A stretch of DNA of 64,000 bases from NCBI RefSeq assembly GCF_001263205.1, contig NZ_CP012333.1, positions 8,909,501 to 8,973,500 on the forward strand, given 5' to 3'. The DNA comes from Labilithrix luteola. Lineage in GTDB: Bacteria > Myxococcota_A > Polyangia > Polyangiales > Polyangiaceae. A program made the position numbers and the translations under genes. How positions within the stretch are numbered: the stretch's first letter is position 1; every line of letters begins with the position of its first letter. This document shows, piece after piece, positions 38,915-51,009 of this stretch. The notes beneath the pieces were generated by a model that ran no database searches, was not told the DNA's origin, and saw nothing but the letters and a program-made list of their open reading frames with translations.

Positions 38915-41123
38915 CGCTAGCCGCGCCGCCGCCCGTCTTTCCCGACCTCGTCTGGGGTACGCCGATCTTGCGTGGGCTCGACGGGCGCGCCCGTGCGGAG
39001 ATCGAGGCGGCGGGAGCGCTGCGCACCGTAGGAAGGGGCGAGCTCGTCTATCGGATGGGCGAGCCCGCCGACATGCTCTGCGTCGTGGTCCAAGGCTCGT
39101 GCGAGCTGCACGCGGTCGGGTGTGGTGACACGGGAAAGACCGTGCTTCGCAGCGTAGGCCGCGGAGAGCTCTTCGGCGAAGAGTCCATCATCGGTGCCTT
39201 CGCCACGCGTCATTCCGATGCGCGCGCGCGCGAGGCGTGCACCATTGCCGAGATCCCCGTCACCGTGCTTCGTCGGGCGATCGGTCGCTCGGGCGGCGCC
39301 GAGCTGGTCGAACGATCCGAGCGTGCACTACGGCGTTCGGCGGCCTTCGATCTGCTGCGTGCATCGAGCTTCGCGCGGTCGCTTGGTGAACGCGATCTCG
39401 AGATCCTCGTCGACGCGGCGACACATCTGCATCTCGGGCGAGGGGAGTTCGTCTACCGCGAGGGGGACGCGCCCGAGCACGCGTGCGTCGTGGCCGACGG
39501 GGTGCTCCAGGCACAATCCGACGACGAGGGCCGTCCTCGCGTCGAAGCGTATCTCGGTCGCGGCGATCTCTTCGGCGAGGCCGAGCTCGAAGCACGCGAC
39601 GCTCGGCGAATCAGCGTGGTCGCCCAGGGCCCTTCCTGGGTGGTTCGCATCCCACGCGACGTGTTCGTCGGCCTCGCACGACGCAACCCGCGGCTGACCG
39701 AGGGAACGCGCCTCCGGGTGACGTCACCTTCGTCGTTGCCTTTCGGCGCGCAGACGGCGGCTCACGTGTTCCGCGACCTCTATCGCATGCGCGTGGCGCG
39801 CTCGCTGCTCGTCATCGATCAGAACTCGTGCGTACGTTGCGGGCATTGCGCGTTCAGCTGCGCGAGCACCCACGCCGACGGCATCAGCCGGCTCGTTCGA
39901 CGCGGCGACAAGATCGTGGCGCAAGTTCGGCAGGAAGGCTCGGCGGCGATCACCGCGCCCCTGCTCGTCCCGAACAGCTGCCAGCATTGCCGTCATCCGA
40001 GCTGCATGGTCGATTGCCCGACGGGCGCCATCGGTCGCGACGCGCGCGGCGAGGTGTTCATTCGCGAGGCGCTCTGCACGGGGTGCGGAAACTGCGCGAA
40101 GGGCTGTCCGTGGGACAACATCCAGCTCGCCCCGCGGTCTTCGAAGGACGAATCGGAGTATCCCGAGGTCGCCGTCAAATGCGATCTGTGCTCGGGCAGC
40201 GAGCCGGCGTGCGTGGCGACCTGTCCGGTGCAGGCCATTGCCCGCATCGACCCCAACGAAGCGCTCGTCGAGCTCTTGCCCACGTCCCGCGCGTCGCCGG
40301 CCACAGAAGCGCAGATGGCCTGGCCTCGTCGCGTGCCGACCTTGCCTTGGTTCGTTGGCGGAGCGCTCGCGGCCGCCGGTCTCGCGCTGGCGAAGCTCGG
40401 TCCGTGGACGAGCGGATGGCTTGCGGGAGGCCTCGTCGCGGCCCTCGTCGCCCATGGCGTGCTCAAGCGCATGCCCAAGCTCGTCGTGCGTGCACGTGCG
40501 GCGCTCGCTGGGCGGGCGATCGCCCCGGCGCTCTACGTTACGCACGTCGTTGTGGGAGGTCTGGCGCTCGGCGCGACGATCTCGCACACGCACGGCCGCG
40601 TCACGGCGAACGTCGGGGGGCCTTGCTCCTCGCGCTCGGTGTCGCGTTTGCGAGCGGCATTTTCGGAGCTCTCGTGCAGCGGCTCCTCCCACCGCTCCTC
40701 TCGCGACTCGAGCGCCGCAGTGTGCTGCCCGAAGAGCTCGGAGCTGAATCGGCGTCGCTCGAGGAGCGGCTCTTCGCGCAGCTGTCCGGCAAGAGCGAAG
40801 CCACCAAGGTGCTCTACGCGAAGATCCTCCGGCCCTATCGCCGCTCGTGGCTCGGTGTCGTACGCATGCTGGCCTCGGGGCGTACTCTGCGCGAAGAAGA
40901 AGAACTCCTGCGCCGTCGGATCGATGCGCTGGTCGGAGGCCGCAAGAGCGAGAGCCTGAAGGGGGGCGACGAAGTCCTCCGCACGGTCGTCGAACTGCGC
41001 GCGTTGCGTGGAACGCGCGTCTTGACGGTTGCGCTGCGCGGCTGGGTCGGCGTGCATCTCGCGGCAACCGGGGTTGCCCTCGTGTTCCTCGTCACCCACG
41101 CGCTTGGAGTGCTGCTCCGATGA
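38911..41123 (+). CDS. Two cNMP-binding-like domains, four-cluster ferredoxin and His-bearing membrane domain (one-base frameshift)
   Basis: Start ATG overlaps the previous stop. Residues 15-130 and 145-265 are cyclic-nucleotide-binding-like domains (GRGELFGEESI, GRGDLFGEAEL). Residues 300-445 are a DmsB/NrfC-like module with 16 Cys in four sets: C307/310/313/317, C357/360/365/369, C389/392/395/399, C424/427/434/438. Membrane segments follow, with His in YVTHVVVGG, ISHTHG, GVHLAATG and LVTHALG that could bind heme b. The frame breaks at the G6 run 40615-40620; adding one G continues it as ALLLALGVAF to the stop at 41123, giving about 736 residues. Without that base it ends in an unrelated Ser/Arg tail. 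The next gene overlaps this stop. Confidence 0.82.
40615..40620 (+). other. G6 run at the frameshift
   Basis: Reading GTC GGG GGG CCT leaves the coding frame; a seventh G restores GTC GGG GGG GCC TTG and the membrane domain. It could be a base-call error, a mutation or a slippage site. Confidence 0.8.
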
Positions 41124-43135
41124 GTGAGCGCGCTCGCGTCAAGAACGTCCGGCGCGCGATCGCTTCGAGCGACGTGACACGCGCCGGCGTCCTCGGTCTC
41201 GTCGCGCTGGGGGCCGCGGCAGCGGCGGTGTGCACCGTCGCGACGTCGGGGTTGCCGGCCGGTCACGATCGCGCGGTGGCGCCGCCCCACACGAATGCGG
41301 GAGTGACATGTGTGAAGTGTCACGAGCCCGGTCAGGCGCCCTCCTTCGCAGCGTCGTCGGGCTGTACGGCGTGCCACGCGAGCAGCTCGCATCTCTCGGC
41401 ACGTCCTGCGCATCGCTCGCTTGCCGCCCGGGGGGAGTTGACCTGCGCGACCTGCCATCCCGCCCACGATGCATTCCAGGGCGTGACGTTCGGGCCAGAC
41501 GGAGGCGCGCTTCGCTGGGGCGCCGGTGCCGTGCCGGTGCAGGCCAAGACGAACGGCGTGTTCAGCAAGCCGACGACGGTGCCACTCGTCTCCCTCGCGG
41601 CGTGCGCCAAGTGCCACGATCCCCGAGACGCGCGCGACCCCATCGCCGCGTGCGTGTCGCGGGACGTTCGCCGCGATCCGGAGAGCAGCCTCGCCACGCG
41701 ACCGAGTCTTTGCTTCGACGAACACCGTCCCGCCTCCCGCGCCGAAGCCCGCGCAGTGGCATGGGAGGCCACGCGCGCGGTGGCCGTCACGACGCCCTGG
41801 GTTTCGCGCGCTTCGAATGCGAACGGGCCGTGGCTACCCGTCGCCGGCGCCTTCGGCGGTGCCGCTGCCTTCGGTGCGCTCGTCGCTCTTCGCGACCGCC
41901 GACGTCGTGACAAGGCACTGCCGCCGGCGCCGAAGCTCGAGACTCCCGCCGCGCGACGAAAGCTTCCCGTCATCGACGCCAGCCGCTGCCTCGGTTGTTA
42001 CGCGTGCGTCGATGCCTGTCCGTTCGACGTCCTCACCATCGAAAAATACGTGGCCGTCGTGGCCCGGCCCGACGAGTGTTGCGGCGTCGTGCTCTGCGAG
42101 CGCGTGTGTCCGAACGGGAGCCTCACGATCGACGAGGGCGACGCGACCAAGGACATCCCGCACGTCGACGAACACCTCGAGAGCCCCCACGTGCCGGGGC
42201 TGTATTTGGCCGGCGACCTCACTGGACTGCCGCTCATCAAGAATGCCATCCACCAGGGCGTGCGAGTGGTCGATCGGATTGCGTCCACCATGCCCAAGAA
42301 GCGCACCGAACCCATCGACGTGCTCGTCGTCGGCGCCGGTCCGGCCGGGCTCTCGGCGGCGCTGCGTGCGCGCGAGAAGGGGCTCTCGTGCGTGGTCCTC
42401 GAGCAGGCCTCGGTCGCGGCGAGCATCAAGAGCTTCCCTCGCGACAAGATCGTCCACGATCCGCCGCTCGATCTTCCTGTCGAGGGCGAGCTCTGGCTGC
42501 GTGAAGCGACGAAGGAGGAGCTCGTCGCCCAGTGGACACGCATCGTGCGCACTCGGGCCATCGACGTCCGCGAAGGTCGCCGCGTGACGCGCATCGAGCC
42601 CCGAGGTGCAGGCTTCGAGGTCGGGGCAGAGCTCGAGGGGCAGGAGACGATCTTCCGTGCCGCCCGCGTCGTGCTCGCCATCGGTCGCCGTGGCACGCCC
42701 AAGACGTTGCCGCTCGCCGTCGATCCTGGTGCCGAGTCGAAGATCAGCCATGCGCTGGCCGACGCTCGGAGCTTCGCCGGCAAGCGGGTCCTCGTCGTCG
42801 GCCTCGGAGACAGCGCGATGGAGGCCGCCGTGGCCCTCGCACGGCAGCCCGGAACCTCGGTGACCGTGTCCTACCGCGGTCGCGACTTCACGCGAGGCAA
42901 GGCCCGCAACGTCGGCGAGATGAAACAGCTCCTCGCCAAGGGAGCCCTGAAGCTCCTCTTCGGCACGGTCCCCGTGGCCGTGACCACGAGGTCGGTGAAG
43001 CTCGCCGGCACTGACGGTCGCCCCGCGCACACGCTCCCCGTCGACGCGGTGCTCGTCCTCGTTGGAGGCCACCCGTCGTGGGGCCTGCTCGAGGTCGCCG
43101 GAGTGCGGCGCCGAGGAGAGGGTGGGGAAGCGTAA
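41120..43135 (+). CDS. Single-chain tetraheme cytochrome, ferredoxin and FAD/NAD(P)H oxidoreductase
   Basis: The protein has 671 residues; ATG overlaps the previous stop. Membrane helix 1 (23-42) is followed by four CXXCH motifs (64, 82, 109, 162), then helix 2 (237-256). A ferredoxin-like domain has C290/293/296/300 and an unusual second set C320/321/326/330. The end is a two-dinucleotide flavoprotein: VLVVGAGPAGLSAA (401-414) for FAD and VLVVGLGDSAMEAA for NAD(P)H. No CXXC disulfide of thioredoxin reductase is present. N-in topology would put hemes outside and the flavin inside, giving an electron path across the membrane in one polypeptide. The segment GLYLAGDLTGLPLIKNAIHQ before the FAD site is a partial duplication of the flavoprotein C-terminal motif. 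Confidence 0.88.
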   Translation: MSERARVKNVRRAIASSDVTRAGVLGLVALGAAAAAVCTVATSGLPAGHDRAVAPPHTNAGVTCVKCHEPGQAPSFAASSGCTACHASSSHLSARPAHRSLAARGELTCATCHPAHDAFQGVTFGPDGGALRWGAGAVPVQAKTNGVFSKPTTVPLVSLAACAKCHDPRDARDPIAACVSRDVRRDPESSLATRPSLCFDEHRPASRAEARAVAWEATRAVAVTTPWVSRASNANGPWLPVAGAFGGAAAFGALVALRDRRRRDKALPPAPKLETPAARRKLPVIDASRCLGCYACVDACPFDVLTIEKYVAVVARPDECCGVVLCERVCPNGSLTIDEGDATKDIPHVDEHLESPHVPGLYLAGDLTGLPLIKNAIHQGVRVVDRIASTMPKKRTEPIDVLVVGAGPAGLSAALRAREKGLSCVVLEQASVAASIKSFPRDKIVHDPPLDLPVEGELWLREATKEELVAQWTRIVRTRAIDVREGRRVTRIEPRGAGFEVGAELEGQETIFRAARVVLAIGRRGTPKTLPLAVDPGAESKISHALADARSFAGKRVLVVGLGDSAMEAAVALARQPGTSVTVSYRGRDFTRGKARNVGEMKQLLAKGALKLLFGTVPVAVTTRSVKLAGTDGRPAHTLPVDAVLVLVGGHPSWGLLEVAGVRRRGEGGEA

Positions 43136-43233
43136 GGTCGGTCGCCTCGGCCACGTTCACTTTCCCGAGAACCTTCGGGCGTCCCGTTCGTACCAGCGTG
43201 GAGGGGCCCGCGTGGACCTCCGTGGAGAATCCG

Positions 43234-44748
43234 ATGAAGCTGAAGACGACCCTGGTGCTCGCTGCTTGCGGAGTCCTCGCGTCCGCGGCGGGGGCCTTCG
43301 CCATTCCCGTCTCCAAGGCTGGCCCGGTCCGTGAGCCGTGGATCGGCAAGGATCGGACGGACCTCGTCGGCACCACGGGCGATTCGGCACGCATGACGGC
43401 GGGCGACACGCTGCTCGTCGATGCACGCCTCGGTCATGCCTCACTGGCACGCTCCGGGAGCGGCGAGACGTTCCTCTTCGCACAGGTCTCCGCGAGCGAC
43501 GACAAGGCCGCATCCGCCCCTCCCATGCACCTCGCCATCGTCATCGATCGCTCGGGCTCGATGAAGGGCGACCGCATCGCGAACGCCATGAGTGCAGCGT
43601 CCCTGGCGGTCGAGCGCCTTCGCGACGGCGACAGCGTAACCGTCGTCGCCTTCGATACGTCGGCCCAGGTCGTCGTTCCTCCCACGCGTCTCGGCGCCGA
43701 TACTCGCGGAAGCGTCGCGGCCGCCATTCGTTCGATTCGTCTCGGCGGCGACACCTGCATCTCGTGTGGCCTCCAGGAGGCCATGGTGCAGCTCGGCTCG
43801 AGCTCGCTCGGTCCCGACCGCGTGAGCCGCATGATTCTCCTCTCCGACGGCGCCACGAACGTGGGCATCAAAGACGTCTCGGGCCTTCGCGCCATGGCGA
43901 GGCGAATGCACGATCGCGGTGTCACCATCTCGACCATCGGCGTCGACGTCGACTTCGACGAAAAGGTCATGGCGGCCATCGCCAGCGAGACCAACGGTCG
44001 CCACCACTTCGTCGCCAACGCGAGCGGGCTGCCCCAGGTCTTTTCCCAGGAGTTCGACGACCTCCTCGCCTCGGTGGCCTCGTCGGCGGAGCTCGCCATC
44101 GAGCTCGCGCCCGGTGTCGAAGTCGCCGAAGTGTTCGACCGCACGTTCCGTCGCGAAGGCAACAAGCTGATCGTCCCCTTCGGCACCTTCAGCGCGAAGC
44201 AGGAGAAGACCGTCCTCGTGAAGCTGCGCGTGCCGACCGATCACGATGGCTCGCAGCCCGTGGCAGACGTGAAGCTCGTGTACCGAGACTTGGTGAAGAA
44301 GTCGGACGGCTCCTGCGGCGGAAGCCTGGCGCTCAGTGTCCGCGACGACGGGCGCGAGCAACGTGACCTCGATCCGTTCGTGGCCGCGCGTCTCGAACGT
44401 AGCCGCACCGCGCAGACGCTCACGGAAGCCAACCAGCTCTTCGAGTCGGGCCGAATCGACGAAGCGCGCGCCAAGCTTGCTGCCCGTCGCACCGAGCTCA
44501 AGAAGACGGAATCGTCGTCGCTCGCTCTCGCCGCGGCCGCCCCGGCCAAGGCCCCTCCGCGTGCGAAGAAGTCGCTCGACCGCGATTTCGACGACCAACT
44601 CGGCGCGGTCGCGGCGGCCGAACAGAACTTCGCCGCGCCTCCTCCGGCGGCGGCGGGCGCGCGTCCGTCGGCACCGGCGCCCGCCTCACGCGAAGGCAAG
44701 GCGCAGGTGCGCGTGAACCAGCAGGCCGCCTCCGACCTCGCGTTCTGA
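43234..44748 (+). CDS. Secreted von Willebrand factor A domain protein
   Basis: The protein has 504 residues, with GGAG 6 bases before the ATG. A signal peptide ends near GAFA. The VWA domain (about 98-290) has the MIDAS motif DRSGSMKGD (Asp105, Ser107, Ser109), and metal binding is likely. GGDTCISCGL near residue 175 holds a CXXC pair at the position where most relatives have Gly or Asn. The middle resembles YfbK-type VWA proteins; about 410-504 is Ala/Pro/Lys low complexity with a helix. It follows the flavoprotein by 98 bp in the same direction and may or may not be part of the redox cluster. Confidence 0.85.
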   Translation: MKLKTTLVLAACGVLASAAGAFAIPVSKAGPVREPWIGKDRTDLVGTTGDSARMTAGDTLLVDARLGHASLARSGSGETFLFAQVSASDDKAASAPPMHLAIVIDRSGSMKGDRIANAMSAASLAVERLRDGDSVTVVAFDTSAQVVVPPTRLGADTRGSVAAAIRSIRLGGDTCISCGLQEAMVQLGSSSLGPDRVSRMILLSDGATNVGIKDVSGLRAMARRMHDRGVTISTIGVDVDFDEKVMAAIASETNGRHHFVANASGLPQVFSQEFDDLLASVASSAELAIELAPGVEVAEVFDRTFRREGNKLIVPFGTFSAKQEKTVLVKLRVPTDHDGSQPVADVKLVYRDLVKKSDGSCGGSLALSVRDDGREQRDLDPFVAARLERSRTAQTLTEANQLFESGRIDEARAKLAARRTELKKTESSSLALAAAAPAKAPPRAKKSLDRDFDDQLGAVAAAEQNFAAPPPAAAGARPSAPAPASREGKAQVRVNQQAASDLAF

Positions 44749-45180
44749 TCGCCCTTCGACGCTCGAGGACGTTCCAGCCCCTCGAAAGCGGAGACCCGCT
44801 TACACGCCTTCTTCGCAGCGACGGCGGGGTGTCGCGTCTCGTGCCGATCGCCGTGCGGGGCATTCGGCACCGATGCCGATTCGCGAGCGTGGCACATATC
44901 GGCCGTGCTTGGTGCCGTTCGCCACATGCGCGTGGTGGCTGCTCGTGCCGCCGGTCGTCGCGTGGCGTTCGGTCCAACTCACCTCCGAGGCGGCGCGCTC
45001 GTCCGTATTGCCGCCGCGAGTCGGCATCGAGTCCGCAGGCTGTGGGCGTGATGCATCGAAGGATGCTCCGCTCGAGTCCGGAACCGATCTCGAGCGGCCG
45101 AGTTCGATCGCTCTTCCACACGCGCCGCGTCGCCCGGTCGCCTCCAAAGCGTTAGGCATCCCGAGTGCTAGAGCAAGGGT
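44749..45180. other. 432-bp intergenic region, no gene supported
   Basis: Short frames exist (one from 44873 could encode a hydrophobic segment), but none has a ribosome site and consistent third-position bias, and the best one runs into the next gene out of frame. No hairpin or promoter pair stands out. Confidence 0.5.
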
Positions 45181-46695
45181 ATGGGCGCAATGCAGTACGG
45201 GGTGGCGCTCCTCCGGTCGGTGTCGCTACCGCTCCTCGTGCTCGCGTCGTCGGCTTGTATGAAGCCCGCCGCGGATGCGCGAGCGAACGGTTCGTGGGCA
45301 TACGAGGTCGAGGCGCCTGCAACCGGCTCTCGCACGGTCGTCGTGGAGGCGACGTTCGACAACGCTCGAACCGATCGAATCGCGATCGGGCGTGAGTCGG
45401 CGTCGTTCGTCCGCGAGATGCAGGTGAAGACGCCGAACGGCTATCGATCGGTCGCCCGCAAAGGCACCTCGTGGGTCGAGCCCTCCTGCCAGCGGCATTG
45501 CACGCTGCGCTATCGCGTCGACCTCGGCGAGCTCGCCCAAGGGTGCGGTGACGACGTCGACTGCGCTCGCCGTGTTGGAGAGGCGACCCTCTCGCCCTCG
45601 CTCGCCTGGCTCGTGCACCCGATTCCGAAGACCGACGTGCCCGTCGATGTCCACGTTCGCACGCCGAACGCGACGCAGTTCATCTCCGGGATGCATGGCA
45701 GTGACGAGTCGGGCCGCGCGTTCACCTTCCGTTCGTACGATCTCGACGAAGGTAGCTTCACGGCGTTCGGACCGATGCGGCGCTACCGCGTCGACGTGCC
45801 CGGCCCGAACCCGGCGCGCATCGACGTCGCGATCCTCGGCAAGGTCCAGTACGGCATGCCCGACACCGCGATGCGCGCGTGGATTGCCCGCGCCGCCGAG
45901 GTCGTGAAGCCGCTCTTCGGGAAATTCCCCGTCGATCGCACCACGCTCTTCGTCGTTCCCGCGCGCGGTGAAGACGAGGTCGTCTTCGGCAAGGTGCTCT
46001 CGCTCGCCGGCGCGTCCGTGGTGCTCGTCGTTGGCGACAAGATGCCGGCCACGGCCACCGAGCAGGATTGGGTGCTCGTCCACGAGCTCTTCCACCTCGG
46101 CTTTCCGACGTTCCGCGGGGAAGGGCGCTGGCTCGGCGAAGGTCTCGCGACGTACTACGAGCCGATCCTCCGCGCGCGTGCCGGTTGGACGACCGACGCC
46201 GAGGTCTTCAAGCAGTTCGCGCGCAACATGCCGCGCGGCGTTCCCGAGCGCGGCTCGGCCTCTGGCCTCGCGCAGCGGAGTGACTTGGATTCGATCTACT
46301 GGGGCGGCGCGCTCTTCTGTTTCGCCGCCGACGTGCGCATCCGCGAAGAGACGCGCGGCAGGCACTCGCTCGACGACGTCGTTCGCGCGGCGCTCGAACG
46401 CGGCGGCGACGCGACGAAGGTTTGGACCGTCGCCGAGGTCGTCCACCTCGGAGACGAAGTGACGGGCACGCACGTCCTCAGCTCGATGTACGAGCGGTAC
46501 GCGGCGCGCGGCGAGCGTATCGACCTCGACGGGCTGCTCACCTCGCTCGGTGTCGACCGTGGCGACGGTTCGATCGACCTCGCCAACGACAAGCCGCTCG
46601 CCTGGATCCGCAAGGGGATCATTGCTGGGCCGAACGCCGCGCTTGCCGAAGCGCCGAAGCGACCGGACGTCCCCGGAGCTTTCCGAACGCACTGA
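45181..46695 (+). CDS. M1/M61-like metallopeptidase, envelope-anchored
   Basis: The protein has 504 residues. A signal peptide ends near ASSAC (Cys26), so it is perhaps a lipoprotein, although the lipobox is weak. The zinc motif HELFH (His301, Glu302, His305) and the downstream WLGEGLATYYE (Glu320) match the HExxH...E signature of gluzincin peptidases (compare WLNEGFATYVE in M1). The spacing between them is four residues shorter than in M1. The N-terminal 230 residues are beta-rich. Substrate is unknown. Confidence 0.82.
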   Translation: MGAMQYGVALLRSVSLPLLVLASSACMKPAADARANGSWAYEVEAPATGSRTVVVEATFDNARTDRIAIGRESASFVREMQVKTPNGYRSVARKGTSWVEPSCQRHCTLRYRVDLGELAQGCGDDVDCARRVGEATLSPSLAWLVHPIPKTDVPVDVHVRTPNATQFISGMHGSDESGRAFTFRSYDLDEGSFTAFGPMRRYRVDVPGPNPARIDVAILGKVQYGMPDTAMRAWIARAAEVVKPLFGKFPVDRTTLFVVPARGEDEVVFGKVLSLAGASVVLVVGDKMPATATEQDWVLVHELFHLGFPTFRGEGRWLGEGLATYYEPILRARAGWTTDAEVFKQFARNMPRGVPERGSASGLAQRSDLDSIYWGGALFCFAADVRIREETRGRHSLDDVVRAALERGGDATKVWTVAEVVHLGDEVTGTHVLSSMYERYAARGERIDLDGLLTSLGVDRGDGSIDLANDKPLAWIRKGIIAGPNAALAEAPKRPDVPGAFRTH

Positions 46696-46716
46696 TCGGA
46701 TGTATCGTAGCCGGCG

Positions 46717-48285
46717 ATGGCCGGCCGTCCCTCCCTCGCGACACGCCTTGGCCGGCTCTCGAACGCCGGCCCGGGGAGCGTCGCGTTGCCGTCGCCGTCG
46801 CCGTCAGGAGTCGCGCCCGAGCCCGTGCGCGAGTGCGTGCCCGAGGCCCCTGAGTCGTTCGGCGAATCGCGTTCGGAACCCACGAGCCGCAGGAGCACGT
46901 TCGAGCCGGCGCTCGGTTTCCCGCGCCTCTTCGAACCGCAGGAAGAGCCGAAGGCAAACCTCTTCACGCGTGAGGAGCAGCCCGCCCGACCGACGACGCC
47001 TGACGTCCGCGAAGCGGCGACGGCGACCGACGGCGGCCGTTCGGTGCTCGACGAGCTCCGGGCGCGGATGGACGCGATCCTCGTGCGCTCTCGGAGCGAG
47101 AAGCGCGAGGTCCCCAAGGTCGACGTCGACGATCTGCCCTTCGCGGTAGAGCAGACGCCGGTCGGGCCGCTTCACGTGCGAACGCTCCGTCTGTCGGGCG
47201 CGCATCGGGTCGGCCGAGCGCCGGTGACGGCGGCACGCACGGCGTCCTCGTCGCTTCTCGCGCTGCTGGCGCTCGATCCACGTCTTGCACCGTGCGACGT
47301 CTCGCGCGCCCTCTACCTCGACACCGAGACCACGGGCCTCGGCCCCGGCGCCGGCACGGTCGCGTTCCTCGTGGGCCTTGCTTTCTGGGACGACGAAGCG
47401 GGGCTCATCGTCGAGCAGCTTCTCGTTCGCCAGCTCGGCGAAGAGGCGCCGGTCCTCGCGCGCGTCGCCGAGCGCATTCGTCAAGCCTCGATGCTCGTCA
47501 CCTTCAACGGCAAGAGCTTCGACATGCCGGTCCTCCGCACGCGCTTCGTCATGGGGCGTGCGACGATGCCGGAAGAGCCGCCGCATCTCGATCTGCTGCA
47601 CGTCGCGCGTCGCTTGCACAAGGCGCGCGGCTTCGGCAGCCGTCTCGGCGCGGTCGAGCGCGAGGTGCTTGGTTTCGTGCGCGAAGACGACGTGCCCTCC
47701 GGCGAAGTGAGCGCGTGCTACTTGCATTTCTTGCGCTCGGGCGATCCGCGCGCGCTGATCGGCGTCGTCGAGCACAACGCGTGGGACGTCGTCTCGATGG
47801 CCGCCATCTTGGGGCTTTACGGCGAGCCGCTCGAAGGCACGCAGCTCGCGCCGGCCGATCTCGTGGGCGTGGCACGAACCCTCAAGCGCGCCGGGTCGAT
47901 GGACCAGGCGATGGACGCCGTCGAGGCCGCCCATGCGCGCGGTGCGGGGTCCGAAGCCGTGCGTGCGCGCGCGGAGATCGCCAAGGCGCGGGGTGACAAG
48001 GCGCGGGCGCTCGCCGACTACGAAACGCTCGCGGCCGAGGTCGACGATCCGGCCGTTCGCCTCGAGCTCGCCAAGCTCTACGAGCATCACGCCAAAGACG
48101 CGGCCCGCGCGCTTGAGGTCGTCCTCGGGGGCACGGGCGAGGGGGAAGCCCGAGAGGAGCGCCGCGCCTCGCGTCTTCGCGAGAAGGTCGCGAAGATCGA
48201 GGGAGGCGAGAAGGCGCAGCCGAAACGTCGTCGTCGCACGGCTGACGCTTCCGCAAGCGAGAAGAAAAGCCTGAAACTGTGGTAA
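46717..48285 (+). CDS. YprB-like ribonuclease H-fold 3'-5' exonuclease family protein
   Basis: The protein has 522 residues. After a 150-residue low-complexity N-terminus the exonuclease fold runs about 170-370. It contains LDTETTGLG (DxE motif), VTFNGKSFDMPVL, the late HNAWDVVSMAAI with the conserved Asp, and LDLLHVARRLHK between. This is the RNase_H_2 (PF13482) family; nuclease activity is family-based, with no tested substrate. The C-terminal 140 residues look like TPR-type helices followed by a Lys/Arg-rich end (PKRRRR). It lies 12 bp before leuS. Confidence 0.82.
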   Translation: MAGRPSLATRLGRLSNAGPGSVALPSPSPSGVAPEPVRECVPEAPESFGESRSEPTSRRSTFEPALGFPRLFEPQEEPKANLFTREEQPARPTTPDVREAATATDGGRSVLDELRARMDAILVRSRSEKREVPKVDVDDLPFAVEQTPVGPLHVRTLRLSGAHRVGRAPVTAARTASSSLLALLALDPRLAPCDVSRALYLDTETTGLGPGAGTVAFLVGLAFWDDEAGLIVEQLLVRQLGEEAPVLARVAERIRQASMLVTFNGKSFDMPVLRTRFVMGRATMPEEPPHLDLLHVARRLHKARGFGSRLGAVEREVLGFVREDDVPSGEVSACYLHFLRSGDPRALIGVVEHNAWDVVSMAAILGLYGEPLEGTQLAPADLVGVARTLKRAGSMDQAMDAVEAAHARGAGSEAVRARAEIAKARGDKARALADYETLAAEVDDPAVRLELAKLYEHHAKDAARALEVVLGGTGEGEAREERRASRLREKVAKIEGGEKAQPKRRRRTADASASEKKSLKLW

Positions 48286-48297
48286 ATCGGCGGGGTC

Positions 48298-51005
<2,708 letters not shown>

Positions 51006-51009
<4 letters not shown>

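Noticed and set aside
44873..45262. 129-codon frame in the 44.7-45.2 kb gap
   Set aside because: It starts without a ribosome site, ends inside the metallopeptidase gene out of frame, and third positions are mixed.
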